DNA of 16,798 bases from Bacteroidales bacterium (lineage in GTDB: Bacteria; Bacteroidota; Bacteroidia; Bacteroidales; JAADGE01), in the NCBI GenBank assembly GCA_029932445.1, contig JAOZQB010000043.1, forward strand, positions 1-16,798. The letters run 5' to 3'. Positions 6,031 to 14,096 of the stretch are shown in pieces. Positions within the stretch are counted from its first letter, which is position 1; each line of letters opens with the position of its first letter. Below the pieces are notes generated by a model. It searched no databases, had not been told where the DNA came from, and saw only the letters and a program-made list of their open reading frames with translations. Position numbers and translations under genes: made by a program.

Positions 6031-7446
6031 ATGAATAAAAAACTTCAAACTTTCGTATATATTCTTTTTGATTATATCGGTGCTTCTGTTGCATGGTTTT
6101 TATTTTATCTGTTCAGAAAAGTTTATATTGAATCCCTGAATTACGGCTATCATATTAATATTGAGTTCGATTTTAATTTCTTTGCCGGTTTATTAGGCAT
6201 CCCTGTTTTTTGGATTTTCCTTTATACAATCTCCGGTTATTACAGAATAATTTACAGGAAATCCAGATTATTAGAACTGGGTCAAACATTTATCACTGCT
6301 CTTATCGGAGTTATTATCATCTTTTTTATTTTAATTTTAGATGATGTTATTTTTTCATATAAAAATTACTATCAATCGCTTATCGTTTTATTCGGTTTGC
6401 AATTTTCATTAACGTATTTATCGAGATTAATTATTACGACAATCACACAGAATAAAATTAAATCCGGGAAAATCGGGTTTAATACACTTTTGATCGGAAG
6501 TAACGGAAAAGCTTTAAGTCTATACCAAAAATTAAATTCGGGAATTGAAAAATACGGGTATAAATTTGTCGGTTTTATAAATATCTATAATAAAAAAGAC
6601 CCGACCTTAAGCCAATATCTTAAACATCTGGGCAGTTATGATAATTTAATTGATACCATTAAAAAATATCAAATTGAAGAGGTTATTGTAGCAATTGAAT
6701 CATCCGAACATAAAGAAATTGAAAAAATTCTTTACAAACTTCAAAAAGTAACCGTAATTACAAAAGTAATCCCGGGACTTTTTGATGTGTTAACGGGAAA
6801 AGTACGAATGTCCGGATTTTTGAATGCACCGCTTATTATTATTTCACATACATTAATGCCTGCATGGCAAGAAAGTTTAAAACGGATTTTAGATATTTTT
6901 CTGTCTTTAGTTGCAATAATTATCTTATCACCTGTTTTTTTATTATCTGCAATTACGGTAAAATTAACATCAAAAGGACCGATTTTTTACAAACAAGAAC
7001 GCATCGGAATCCGAGAGAAACCGTTTGCAATAATAAAATTCCGATCCATGTATTCCGATTCCGAAAAAAACGGACCGCAACTGTCTTCGGAAAATGACAT
7101 CAGAATTACAAAATTCGGAAAATTTATGCGTAAGACTCGTTTAGACGAAATCCCGCAATTTTATAATGTTCTGATTGGTGAAATGTCGCTTGTCGGTCCG
7201 CGTCCCGAACGTCAATACTATATAGATAAAATTGTTGAAAAAGCTCCTCATTTTTTAAATTTGCTGAAAGTAAAACCCGGAATTACGTCCTGGGGACAAG
7301 TAAAATTCGGTTACGCCGAAAACATTGAGCAAATGATTCAACGACTAAATTACGATATTTTTTATATTGAAAACAGGTCTCTATATTTAGACTTTAAAAT
7401 AATGATTCATACCATATTAGTTATTCTGAAACGTGACGGAAAATAG
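6031..7446 (+). CDS. Polyprenyl-phosphate sugar-1-phosphate transferase
   Basis: Membrane enzyme of the bacterial sugar-transferase family (WcaJ/WbaP-like, polytopic form). It moves a sugar-1-phosphate from a UDP-sugar to undecaprenyl phosphate, the first committed step of exopolysaccharide, capsule or O-antigen-type glycan synthesis. The 471-residue protein has hydrophobic segments at about 7-27, 50-69, 87-105 and 115-136, then a Rossmann-like CoA-binding-type region (about 148-250) and a membrane anchor at about 285-308. The catalytic domain follows: GPIFYKQERIG (316-326), KFRSM (336-340), TRLDEIPQFYNV (369-380), GEMSLVGPRPE (383-393) and KPGITSWGQV (415-424). The sugar specificity cannot be read. 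The next gene starts 35 bp downstream, suggesting co-transcription. Upstream, TACATTTT at 6017-6024 only approximates a -7 box. Confidence 0.95.
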   Translation: MNKKLQTFVYILFDYIGASVAWFLFYLFRKVYIESLNYGYHINIEFDFNFFAGLLGIPVFWIFLYTISGYYRIIYRKSRLLELGQTFITALIGVIIIFFILILDDVIFSYKNYYQSLIVLFGLQFSLTYLSRLIITTITQNKIKSGKIGFNTLLIGSNGKALSLYQKLNSGIEKYGYKFVGFINIYNKKDPTLSQYLKHLGSYDNLIDTIKKYQIEEVIVAIESSEHKEIEKILYKLQKVTVITKVIPGLFDVLTGKVRMSGFLNAPLIIISHTLMPAWQESLKRILDIFLSLVAIIILSPVFLLSAITVKLTSKGPIFYKQERIGIREKPFAIIKFRSMYSDSEKNGPQLSSENDIRITKFGKFMRKTRLDEIPQFYNVLIGEMSLVGPRPERQYYIDKIVEKAPHFLNLLKVKPGITSWGQVKFGYAENIEQMIQRLNYDIFYIENRSLYLDFKIMIHTILVILKRDGK

Positions 7447-7481
7447 ACCGAAAATTCAATATTCTCAAAAAAAATCTCAGC

Positions 7482-10400
7482 ATGAATTTTAAAAACTACA
7501 AAAAATATAATATCATTTTTGCTTGGGCAATATTTGTCATTGCATTCATCACTTATTATTTAACGGTTGAGCCGACCGTCAGTCTTTGGGATTGCGGAGA
7601 GTTCATCGCATCTTCCTATAAATTGGAAGTCGGGCATCCGCCGGGAGCACCTTTTTTTATGTTATTAGCACGGTTTTTTGCTTTATTTTCGTCATCACCC
7701 CAACATGTTGCTTTAATGATAAACCTTGTATCAGTTACGGCAAGTGCTTTTACGATATTATTCCTTTTTTGGACAATTACATATTTTGCAAAAAAGATTC
7801 TGATCAGTAAAGAAAATTTCAATTCAAATGCTGCAATTGCCGTTTTATTAAGCGGTATCACAGGTTCACTGATATACACATTTTCGGATACTTTTTGGTT
7901 CTCCGCCGTTGAAGCGGAAGTTTATGCAAGCTCTTCATTGTTTACGGCCGTGGTTTTTTGGGCCATATTAAAATGGGAAAGCACAGCCGATGAAAAATAT
8001 TCCGATCGCCGGCTTATTTTAATTGCTTTGCTTATGGGTATTTCAATCGGTGTTCATCTTCTTAACTTATTAGCAATTCCGGCAATTGTTTTTGTGTATT
8101 ATTTCAAGAAATATAAAACGACAAAAAAGGGGATTTTTTATGCTTCCGTGATTTCTGTTTTGATATTAGGTTTTATAATGTACGGTATCATTCAGGGCTA
8201 TATTGCTTTGGCTGCCGAATTTGAATTATTTTTTGTGAACACACTCGGAATGGCTTTTAACAGCGGACTGTTTGTCTACATTTTTCTCTCTTTAGGAATA
8301 TTAATATTCGGCATTTACTATTCTTACAAAAAGAAGAAAGTAATTTGGAACACGGCTCTTACAATGATTACCGTAATTTTAATCGGTTATTCTTCTTTTG
8401 CAATTATTATGATACGTTCCTATGCAAATCCTCCGATGGATGAGAATAATCCGGAAAATGTTTTTGCCTTACTTTCTTATCTTAACAGAGAGCAATACGG
8501 TTCGCGTCCTTTACTTTACGGAAATTACTATAATGCTGAATTCCAAAAAGATACATACGGCGAAATAAAAACAAAAAAACTTTTTACTTATATTCCGGTT
8601 GACGGAAAATATTTAAAAATTGAAAAAACAAATCCGAAATATCTTTATGAATCTTCCGGAAAAACACTGTTTCCGAGAATGTACAGTCGTGACAAAAATC
8701 ATATCTCAGCATACCAATCGTGGTCAGGAATTAAACCGGGTGACAATCCGACTTTCGGAAATAATTTAAAATTCTTTTTTAAATATCAGTTAGGGCATAT
8801 GTATTTCAGATATTTTATGTGGAATTTTGCCGGCAAACAAAACAATTTGCAATCTTACGGAGGAATTACAAAAGGAAACTGGATTAGCGGTATCCCTTTT
8901 CTTGATAAACTGATGATCGGAAATCAGAGTAATCTTCCGGATAAAATCAAAAATAAAAAAAGTCGTAATGTGTATTATTTATTACCCTTTATCCTCGGAA
9001 TTCTCGGATTAATTTTCTCTTTTTCAAGAGATAAAAAGAATGCATCAATTATTGCTTTATTATTTTTCTTTACGGGAATTGCCGTTGTCATGTACTTAAA
9101 TCAAACGCCTTACCAGCCGCGCGAAAGAGATTATGCCTATGCCGGTTCTTTCTATGCTTTTGCCGTATGGGCAGGTTTGGGTGTTGCTGCAATTTATTCA
9201 TATTTTTCCGAGAAATCAAAAGGTAAATTTGCTGTAATAATTACTGCATTATTAGCTATTCCGGTTCCCGTGTTAATGGCAAATCAAAATTGGGACGACC
9301 ACGACCGCTCCGACAGATATACTGCACGTGATTTTGCCGAAAACTATTTGAATTCCTGCGATAAAAATGCAATTCTTTTTACTTACGGTGATAATGATAC
9401 ATTCCCTTTGTGGTATCTTCAGGAGGTTGAAGGCGTAAGAATCGATATTAAGGTTGTAAACTTAAGTCTGCTCGGTACTGACTGGTACATCGATCAAAAC
9501 AAAAAGAAAACCTATGAAGCCGATCCGGTTCCCTTTAAAATGACACACGACAAATATCGTGAAGGCAAAAGAGATGCGATCTATATTACCGATAATTCGG
9601 AAGTTTATATTAATGAAAAATATAAATCAAATAAAATTAAATATGAAGACGATTTAAAACAAATAAAATCAGAAATGAAAACAATTATTTCATCTTCAGA
9701 TTATCCGAAACAAAATGAAAACGAATATAAAAAACTCACGGATGCTTTAGATTCTTTATCCCTACTTGATGTTGCAGGTGTAGCCGGAACAATGGCAAAT
9801 GAAAAGTTTGTTTCAAAATATAAACTCAACAAGGAAAAAACAAATCAATTTTACAATCACATAAAAATATTAATTGACAGCGTTTCAAAGGAGAATTTGC
9901 CGTTAAATTATGCAATGGATTTTGTTGCATCCGATAAAGTAAATACACAATTACAATCATCACAAGGCGAAAAAATTAATTATATTCCGTCAAAAAAATT
10001 ATCTTTAAAAGTACCTTGGCCGGAAGCTGCAAAAAACGGCAGTTTTACAATGAAAGAATTAAGTTTATTTGAGAAATATTTGAAATGGAAATTGAATAAA
10101 ACTTATATTTATAAAAATGATATGGCGGTATTGGAAATTATCGCCCGTAATCATTGGAAACGACCGATTTATTTTGCAACAAGCGTTCCTGCAGCAAGTT
10201 ATAACGGACTTGGTGATTACCTCAGATTAGAAGGTTTCGCTTTACGGCTTGTCCCGTATAAAACAAAATCAAATGATACCTATATCAACACGGACATTCT
10301 TTATGATAAGCTTATTAATAAAGGAAAATGGGGAAATATTGAAAAGAAAAACGTAAATGTTGATAACTTCATATTGCGTACCGTCAGCATTATGAATATT

Positions 10401-10781
10401 CGCCAAACTTTTGCTTTACTTGCCGAACAACTTCTTAAAGAAAATAAAAAAGATAAAGCAATAAAAGCACTTGATAAATGTGTTGAAATTATGCCTGAAT
10501 ATAATTTCTCATACTCTTACGACATGTATGACATTGTTGAAGCCTATTATAAAGTCGGAGAAATTGATAAAGCAAATAAAATTGTCGAAATAATTTATGA
10601 TAATTCAAGTCAGTTTTTAAAATATTATGCCGGATTTAAAGACCGATTTAAAGACCAAATTATTCAAGATAAATCTCAAACATTGGCCGTTGCAAATCAA
10701 TTCGGAGAATTGGCAAAAAAATATCAACAAAAAGAACTTGCACGGAAATTATCCGATTTGGTTAATTTATATTTGCGATAA
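7482..10781 (+). CDS. DUF2723/TMEM260-like membrane glycosyltransferase
   Basis: Very large (1099 residues) polytopic membrane protein. The N-terminal half carries about ten or more hydrophobic helices and the DUF2723 signature: WDCGE (36-40), GHPPGAPFFM (51-60) and FWFSAVEAEVYASS (138-151). The acidic residues in the first luminal loop match the usual catalytic position of GT-C-type enzymes. A soluble region includes GDNDTFPLWY (636-645), and the C-terminus (about 985-1099) looks like TPR-type helical repeats. The human DUF2723 protein TMEM260 is a protein O-mannosyltransferase, and Bacteroidota are known for protein O-glycosylation, so protein or glycan glycosylation from a lipid-linked sugar is a reasonable inference; donor and acceptor are unknown. 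It lies 35 bp after the sugar-1-phosphate transferase gene, likely one operon. Confidence 0.9.
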   Translation: MNFKNYKKYNIIFAWAIFVIAFITYYLTVEPTVSLWDCGEFIASSYKLEVGHPPGAPFFMLLARFFALFSSSPQHVALMINLVSVTASAFTILFLFWTITYFAKKILISKENFNSNAAIAVLLSGITGSLIYTFSDTFWFSAVEAEVYASSSLFTAVVFWAILKWESTADEKYSDRRLILIALLMGISIGVHLLNLLAIPAIVFVYYFKKYKTTKKGIFYASVISVLILGFIMYGIIQGYIALAAEFELFFVNTLGMAFNSGLFVYIFLSLGILIFGIYYSYKKKKVIWNTALTMITVILIGYSSFAIIMIRSYANPPMDENNPENVFALLSYLNREQYGSRPLLYGNYYNAEFQKDTYGEIKTKKLFTYIPVDGKYLKIEKTNPKYLYESSGKTLFPRMYSRDKNHISAYQSWSGIKPGDNPTFGNNLKFFFKYQLGHMYFRYFMWNFAGKQNNLQSYGGITKGNWISGIPFLDKLMIGNQSNLPDKIKNKKSRNVYYLLPFILGILGLIFSFSRDKKNASIIALLFFFTGIAVVMYLNQTPYQPRERDYAYAGSFYAFAVWAGLGVAAIYSYFSEKSKGKFAVIITALLAIPVPVLMANQNWDDHDRSDRYTARDFAENYLNSCDKNAILFTYGDNDTFPLWYLQEVEGVRIDIKVVNLSLLGTDWYIDQNKKKTYEADPVPFKMTHDKYREGKRDAIYITDNSEVYINEKYKSNKIKYEDDLKQIKSEMKTIISSSDYPKQNENEYKKLTDALDSLSLLDVAGVAGTMANEKFVSKYKLNKEKTNQFYNHIKILIDSVSKENLPLNYAMDFVASDKVNTQLQSSQGEKINYIPSKKLSLKVPWPEAAKNGSFTMKELSLFEKYLKWKLNKTYIYKNDMAVLEIIARNHWKRPIYFATSVPAASYNGLGDYLRLEGFALRLVPYKTKSNDTYINTDILYDKLINKGKWGNIEKKNVNVDNFILRTVSIMNIRQTFALLAEQLLKENKKDKAIKALDKCVEIMPEYNFSYSYDMYDIVEAYYKVGEIDKANKIVEIIYDNSSQFLKYYAGFKDRFKDQIIQDKSQTLAVANQFGELAKKYQQKELARKLSDLVNLYLR

Positions 10782-10881
10782 TAATTTCTAAAAAGTCATC
10801 CGATGAATGATTTTGTAAAATGCTGATATTCATTTATCCTGACAGTCGGCTAATTACAAATTCATCGGATGACTAAATTAT
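10781..10881. repeat. Long imperfect hairpin with perfect 15-bp arms
   Basis: AGTCATCCGATGAAT (10794-10808) is exactly inverted at 10860-10874. Pairing extends outward (ATAATTT 10781-10787 with AAATTAT 10875-10881, past a 6-nt bulge). It also extends inward (TTGTAA 10813-10818 with TTACAA 10854-10859, past a 4-nt bulge, then GCTGA 10822-10826 with TCGGC 10846-10850 including one wobble), leaving an apical loop of about 19 nt. It begins at the last base of the DUF2723 stop codon. No run of T directly follows the right arm. It could be a miniature transposable element with terminal inverted repeats, a REP-like element, or a structured 3' end that stabilises the upstream mRNA. Confidence 0.65.
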
Positions 10882-10905
10882 CATTTTTTGACTTTTCGGA
10901 GTAGA

Positions 10906-10944
10906 TTCAATATTCAAACTATCAGAATGATTTTAGATATTGAA
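10906..10944. repeat. 8-bp inverted repeat TTCAATAT / ATATTGAA
   Basis: Arms 10906-10913 and 10937-10944 are exact reverse complements with 23 nt between. It lies between the long hairpin and the promoter of the carboxyltransferase gene. At this AT content, and with arms of this length, chance cannot be excluded. Confidence 0.35.
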
Positions 10945-10959
10945 CAACAAAATGTCTAA

Positions 10960-10975
10960 GCTAAACAAGTTTAGC
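10960..10975. repeat. Tight palindrome GCTAAAC-AA-GTTTAGC
   Basis: A perfect 7-bp inverted repeat with a 2-nt centre, about 90 bp upstream of the carboxyltransferase promoter. It resembles a dimeric regulator site or a small cruciform; no T-run follows, so a terminator is unlikely. Nothing ties it to a known regulator. Confidence 0.45.
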
Positions 10976-11064
10976 ATAACAAAATCCACTTTTTAGATAC
11001 TCTTATTTTTCAAGTACAGATATCTTCAAATCCGGATAGGTTTCTGTTTTTGCCGGAAAATTTA

Positions 11065-11072
11065 TACATTTG
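11065..11072 (+). promoter_or_regulatory. -7 promoter element for the carboxyltransferase gene
   Basis: TACATTTG is an exact TAnnTTTG match 31 bp before the ATG at 11104, implying a leader of roughly 25 nt. A TTTG at 11049-11052 lies only 12 bp upstream, shorter than the usual -33 to -7 spacing, so it is not a convincing -33 box. Confidence 0.6.
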
Positions 11073-11103
11073 AGCATCAAAAAACAAAACTAAAAATCGG
11101 AAT

Positions 11104-12651
11104 ATGATAAATCAAGAGAAATTTAATCTTCTTGAAGAAAAAAATAAACAGGCTGAAGCCGGAGGCGGAGAAGAACGGATAAAAAAACAACATTCAAAAG
11201 GCAAACTTACGGCACGTGAACGTGTTGAATTACTGATGGATAAAGGTTCATTTCAAGAACTCGGAAAGTTTGTTACCCACCGTTCGCAAGATTTCGGGTT
11301 AGATAAAAACGTACCGCTCGGTGACGGTGTTGTTACCGGCTACGGAAACGTAAACGGAAGATTAATTTATATTTTTTCACAAGACTTTACAATCTTCGGC
11401 GGTTCACTTGCCGAAGCCCATGCCGAAAAAATTGTTAAAATTATGGATTTGGCAATGAAAAACGGTGCACCCCTTATCGGATTAAACGACTCGGGCGGTG
11501 CCAGAATTCAAGAAGGTGTTGTATCATTGGGCGGATATGCCGATATTTTTTACAGAAATACCTTGGCATCCGGTGTCGTTCCTCAGATCTCAGCAATCAT
11601 GGGTCCTTGTGCCGGCGGTGCCGTTTATTCCCCGGCAATTACCGATTTCAATATTATGGTTGAAAATTCGTCCTACATGTTTGTTACCGGTCCCAATGTC
11701 GTAAAAACAGTAACCCATGAAGAAGTTACTTCTGAAGAACTCGGCGGAGCAAGCACACATTCAACAAAATCCGGTGTTGCTCATTTTACGGCTGAAAACG
11801 ATTTGGATGCCTTAAATAAGATAAAAAAGTTGCTGAGTTACATTCCTCAAAACTGTGAAGAAACAGCACCTGACACAGATTATGAAACAGATAACGAAGC
11901 CAACCCCAAACTGAATGAAATTGTTCCCGAAAATCCGAATCAACCTTATGATATTCGTGATGTTATTTGCAAAGTTATAGACAAAAAAAGTTTTTTTGAA
12001 GTTCATGAAAATTATGCCGGAAACATTGTTGTCGGTTTTGCACGCCTTGCCGGAAAAAGTATCGGCATTATTGCAAATCAACCGATGTATCTTGCCGGTG
12101 TTCTTGATATAGAATCTTCAAAAAAAGGAGCTCGTTTTGTCCGTTTTTGCGATGCTTTTAATATTCCGCTTTTGGTTTTTGAAGATGTTCCCGGATTTTT
12201 GCCCGGTACCGACCAAGAATGGCGTGCCATCATTACTAACGGAGCAAAATTACTCTACGCTTTCTCGGAAGCCACTGTTCCTCGAATTACCGTAATTACG
12301 CGCAAAGCATACGGAGGCGCATACGATGTTATGAATTCGAAACACATCGGTGCTGATTTGAACTTTGCATGGCCAACAGCTGAAATTGCTGTTATGGGTG
12401 CCAAAGGTGCCGCAGAAATTATTTTTAAAAGAGAAATTACACAAGCTGAAAATCCGGAAACCAAACTAAAAGAAAAAGAAGACGAATATAACCGTATGTT
12501 TGCAAATCCGTATATTGCGGCAGCCAGAGGTTATATTGACGAAATTATAAAACCGGAAGATACACGAGCTCGGCTGATTAAAGGATTTAAAATGTTGGAA
12601 AATAAAGCGGATAAATTACCTAAAAAGAAACACGGAAATATTCCGTTGTAA
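11104..12651 (+). CDS. Propionyl-CoA carboxylase beta / methylmalonyl-CoA decarboxylase alpha
   Basis: Carboxyltransferase subunit (515 residues, normal length) that moves CO2 between biotin and an acyl-CoA. It has two crotonase-like halves. The N-terminal half holds LNDSGGARIQEGV (127-139) and the oxyanion loop GPCAGGAVYSP (167-177). The C-terminal half holds FEDVPGFLPGTDQEW (359-373), ITRKAYGGAYDVM (398-410) and FAWPTAEIAVMGAKGA (421-436), and the protein ends KKKHGNIPL as in many homologues. The sequence cannot separate PccB of an ATP-dependent carboxylase from MmdA of a sodium-pumping decarboxylase. No biotin carboxylase, biotin carrier or membrane subunit is nearby, so the complex must be completed from elsewhere. 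It has its own promoter and terminator, making it a likely single-gene unit. Confidence 0.93.
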   Translation: MINQEKFNLLEEKNKQAEAGGGEERIKKQHSKGKLTARERVELLMDKGSFQELGKFVTHRSQDFGLDKNVPLGDGVVTGYGNVNGRLIYIFSQDFTIFGGSLAEAHAEKIVKIMDLAMKNGAPLIGLNDSGGARIQEGVVSLGGYADIFYRNTLASGVVPQISAIMGPCAGGAVYSPAITDFNIMVENSSYMFVTGPNVVKTVTHEEVTSEELGGASTHSTKSGVAHFTAENDLDALNKIKKLLSYIPQNCEETAPDTDYETDNEANPKLNEIVPENPNQPYDIRDVICKVIDKKSFFEVHENYAGNIVVGFARLAGKSIGIIANQPMYLAGVLDIESSKKGARFVRFCDAFNIPLLVFEDVPGFLPGTDQEWRAIITNGAKLLYAFSEATVPRITVITRKAYGGAYDVMNSKHIGADLNFAWPTAEIAVMGAKGAAEIIFKREITQAENPETKLKEKEDEYNRMFANPYIAAARGYIDEIIKPEDTRARLIKGFKMLENKADKLPKKKHGNIPL

Positions 12652-12660
12652 GATAAAAAA

Positions 12661-12681
12661 ACGGGCTTAAAGCCCGTTTTT
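12661..12681. terminator. Bidirectional intrinsic terminator
   Basis: ACGGGCTT (12661-12668) pairs with AAGCCCGT (12670-12677). It is preceded by a run of A (12655-12661) and followed by a run of T (12677-12681), so it reads as a GC-rich stem plus U-tract on both strands. It sits in the 49-bp gap between the convergent carboxyltransferase and SPOR-protein genes and probably ends both transcripts. Confidence 0.92.
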
Positions 12682-12700
12682 ATTTCAATTTATTTTCACC

Positions 12701-13948
12701 TTAACGTTTTTCCCAAACCCAAGCATCAATACTTCCGTGTTTATTTTGGAAATCCGTAAAGAAATTCTGGGCTGCTTTTGCCGAAGAGAATTCACCGATA
12801 GAAATTCGGTAACGATCCATTTTCCGGGCATAAAGAATATTCGTTGTTATTCCTTTTTTAGCATACCGTTTTTGTTCTTTTTGTGCAGAAGCTTCTGATT
12901 TTACACTTCCGATAATAATATAATATTTCCCGTTTTTGGCCGAACCGGAATTTGTATTTACTTGAACTTCTTGGGTGTTATCTTCAACAAGCTCCTGAGT
13001 GGCATCTTCTTGCACTTCAGTTGTTTGATTTTCTTCCTGTACATCTTCAGTTTGGTTATCGGCAATTTCTTCCGTTGAAGTGGTATCCGCTACATCCGCA
13101 ACTTGAGAATCGGAAGTATCAATACTGTTATCAGTCAGCTCTTCCGTTTGATCGATTTCATCATCAGGCGTAATTATTTCCAGTTTATCTTTTTTATCAC
13201 CGAAAACACTTTTTTTCACATAAGCAATTTTTTCGGAAGAAAAGCTATACCCTTTTTTCCAAATATCGGGTTTAAAAAAATATACCGCAACTAATAAAAT
13301 TCCTATAAGCCCGATAAGAATCAAGAATACCGGCCAAAATCTTTTTTTCTTTTTGGTGTCTTCTTTTTTCAATTTAACCGGTTTTGATTTTTTAACAGGT
13401 GCCGTTTTCTTAATCGGTTGTTTCGAAATCGGTTTGGCTTTTGGTTTTTCCGGAATCGTTTTTGGTTTATTCCGGCCTTTATTAATCGGTGCTTTTCGTA
13501 AGTCCTTCTTGGGAGAAGGAACACTCAGCTTATCTTGTTCCGTTAAAGAAACTTTCGGTAAACCGAATGAATTTACCAATAAATTATCTTCCGACATATA
13601 AGAAAATTCATAATTCCCTTCTGCGGTTTTTGTAAATTCCCCCAAATCCGGGAAAGAAACTTTCTCACCTGAATCTAATTTTGTTTTAATAGTTTTTACA
13701 TATTCCGAAATTTGCTCATTTGCATTATCGAAAGAAATACCTTCTTTTTCAGCCATGTGTTTTGCTAATAAACCCTCAGCTTCTTTATATTCGGGATTAA
13801 AAACAACAATTTTAAAAGGCGGAGTCATCGTTTTAGTTTCTTTATCGATACGAGCCGGAATATGTTTTGAATCAAAAGCTCCGAAACCTCCGAGTATTAC
13901 TCGTTCATTCGTGATTAATAAGTTTTTGATATGTTGACTTATTTCCAT
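12701..13948 (-). CDS. HU-CCDC81-like DNA-binding / membrane / SPOR-domain protein
   Basis: Protein of 415 residues from the ATG at 13948. An in-frame TTG at 13969 would add seven residues, but a -7 promoter element overlaps that codon, so the ATG is preferred. Residues 1-125 resemble the HU-CCDC81 fold (MEISQHIKNLL, VILGGFGAF, later FPDLGEF). A Lys/Pro-rich linker follows (about 145-203), then one membrane helix (about 204-225), an acidic Glu/Asp/Gln/Thr-rich linker (about 255-333) and a C-terminal SPOR domain (about 340-415, YYIIIGSV, YRISIGEF). SPOR domains bind peptidoglycan glycan strands stripped of peptides, mostly at the division septum. The likely topology puts the HU-like domain in the cytosol and SPOR in the periplasm, which would physically link DNA and cell wall. 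Similar proteins are known in Bacteroidota, where a chromosome-partitioning role has been proposed. Confidence 0.88.
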   Translation of the reverse strand: MEISQHIKNLLITNERVILGGFGAFDSKHIPARIDKETKTMTPPFKIVVFNPEYKEAEGLLAKHMAEKEGISFDNANEQISEYVKTIKTKLDSGEKVSFPDLGEFTKTAEGNYEFSYMSEDNLLVNSFGLPKVSLTEQDKLSVPSPKKDLRKAPINKGRNKPKTIPEKPKAKPISKQPIKKTAPVKKSKPVKLKKEDTKKKKRFWPVFLILIGLIGILLVAVYFFKPDIWKKGYSFSSEKIAYVKKSVFGDKKDKLEIITPDDEIDQTEELTDNSIDTSDSQVADVADTTSTEEIADNQTEDVQEENQTTEVQEDATQELVEDNTQEVQVNTNSGSAKNGKYYIIIGSVKSEASAQKEQKRYAKKGITTNILYARKMDRYRISIGEFSSAKAAQNFFTDFQNKHGSIDAWVWEKR

Positions 13949-13966
13949 AATAAAATATTTTGATAA

Positions 13967-13974
13967 CAAAGTTA
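13967..13974 (-). promoter_or_regulatory. -7 promoter element for the SPOR-protein gene
   Basis: Minus-strand TAACTTTG is an exact TAnnTTTG match, 18 bp before the ATG at 13948. It overlaps the alternative TTG codon at 13967-13969, so a transcript from this promoter would start downstream of that TTG. This supports the shorter protein. Confidence 0.55.
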
Positions 13975-13988
13975 ATGAAAAATTTTAA

Positions 13989-14000
13989 ATTTCCGGAAAT
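13989..14000. promoter_or_regulatory. Perfect 12-bp palindrome ATTTCCGGAAAT
   Basis: Self-complementary site in the divergent gap between the SPOR-protein gene and galE, 14 bp upstream of the SPOR-gene -7 element, roughly at its -33 region. This is a suitable position for an operator, but no regulator is known for it and short palindromes arise by chance in AT-rich DNA. Confidence 0.35.
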
Positions 14001-14069
14001 CCCATAAAAATAATTCATTAAACAAAGAGTCTCGAAAAAACTTATATATGAATTTACGCTAAATATTTA

Positions 14070-14077
14070 TACTTTTG
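14070..14077 (+). promoter_or_regulatory. -7 promoter element for galE
   Basis: TACTTTTG matches TAnnTTTG exactly, 19 bp before the galE ATG. A clear -33 TTTG is not visible. Confidence 0.55.
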
Positions 14078-14096
14078 AAAAATCTTAATTTGAAAT

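Noticed and set aside
10794..10874. Intrinsic terminator for the DUF2723 gene
   Set aside because: The stem is long with a large interior and lacks an immediate U-tract; the T-run at 10884-10889 is too far from the stem. It may still end or protect transcripts by another mechanism.
11498..12464. Several open frames on both strands within the carboxyltransferase gene
   Set aside because: All lie inside a strongly conserved coding region in other frames and encode low-complexity or unrecognisable peptides.
12952..13937. Plus-strand open frames opposite the SPOR-protein gene
   Set aside because: They are complements of the charged linkers and the HU-like domain, with no independent support such as a promoter or ribosome-binding site.
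13948..13969. Longer SPOR-protein form starting at TTG 13969
   Set aside because: A -7 promoter element overlaps the TTG, and the family N-terminus matches the downstream ATG (MEISQHI).
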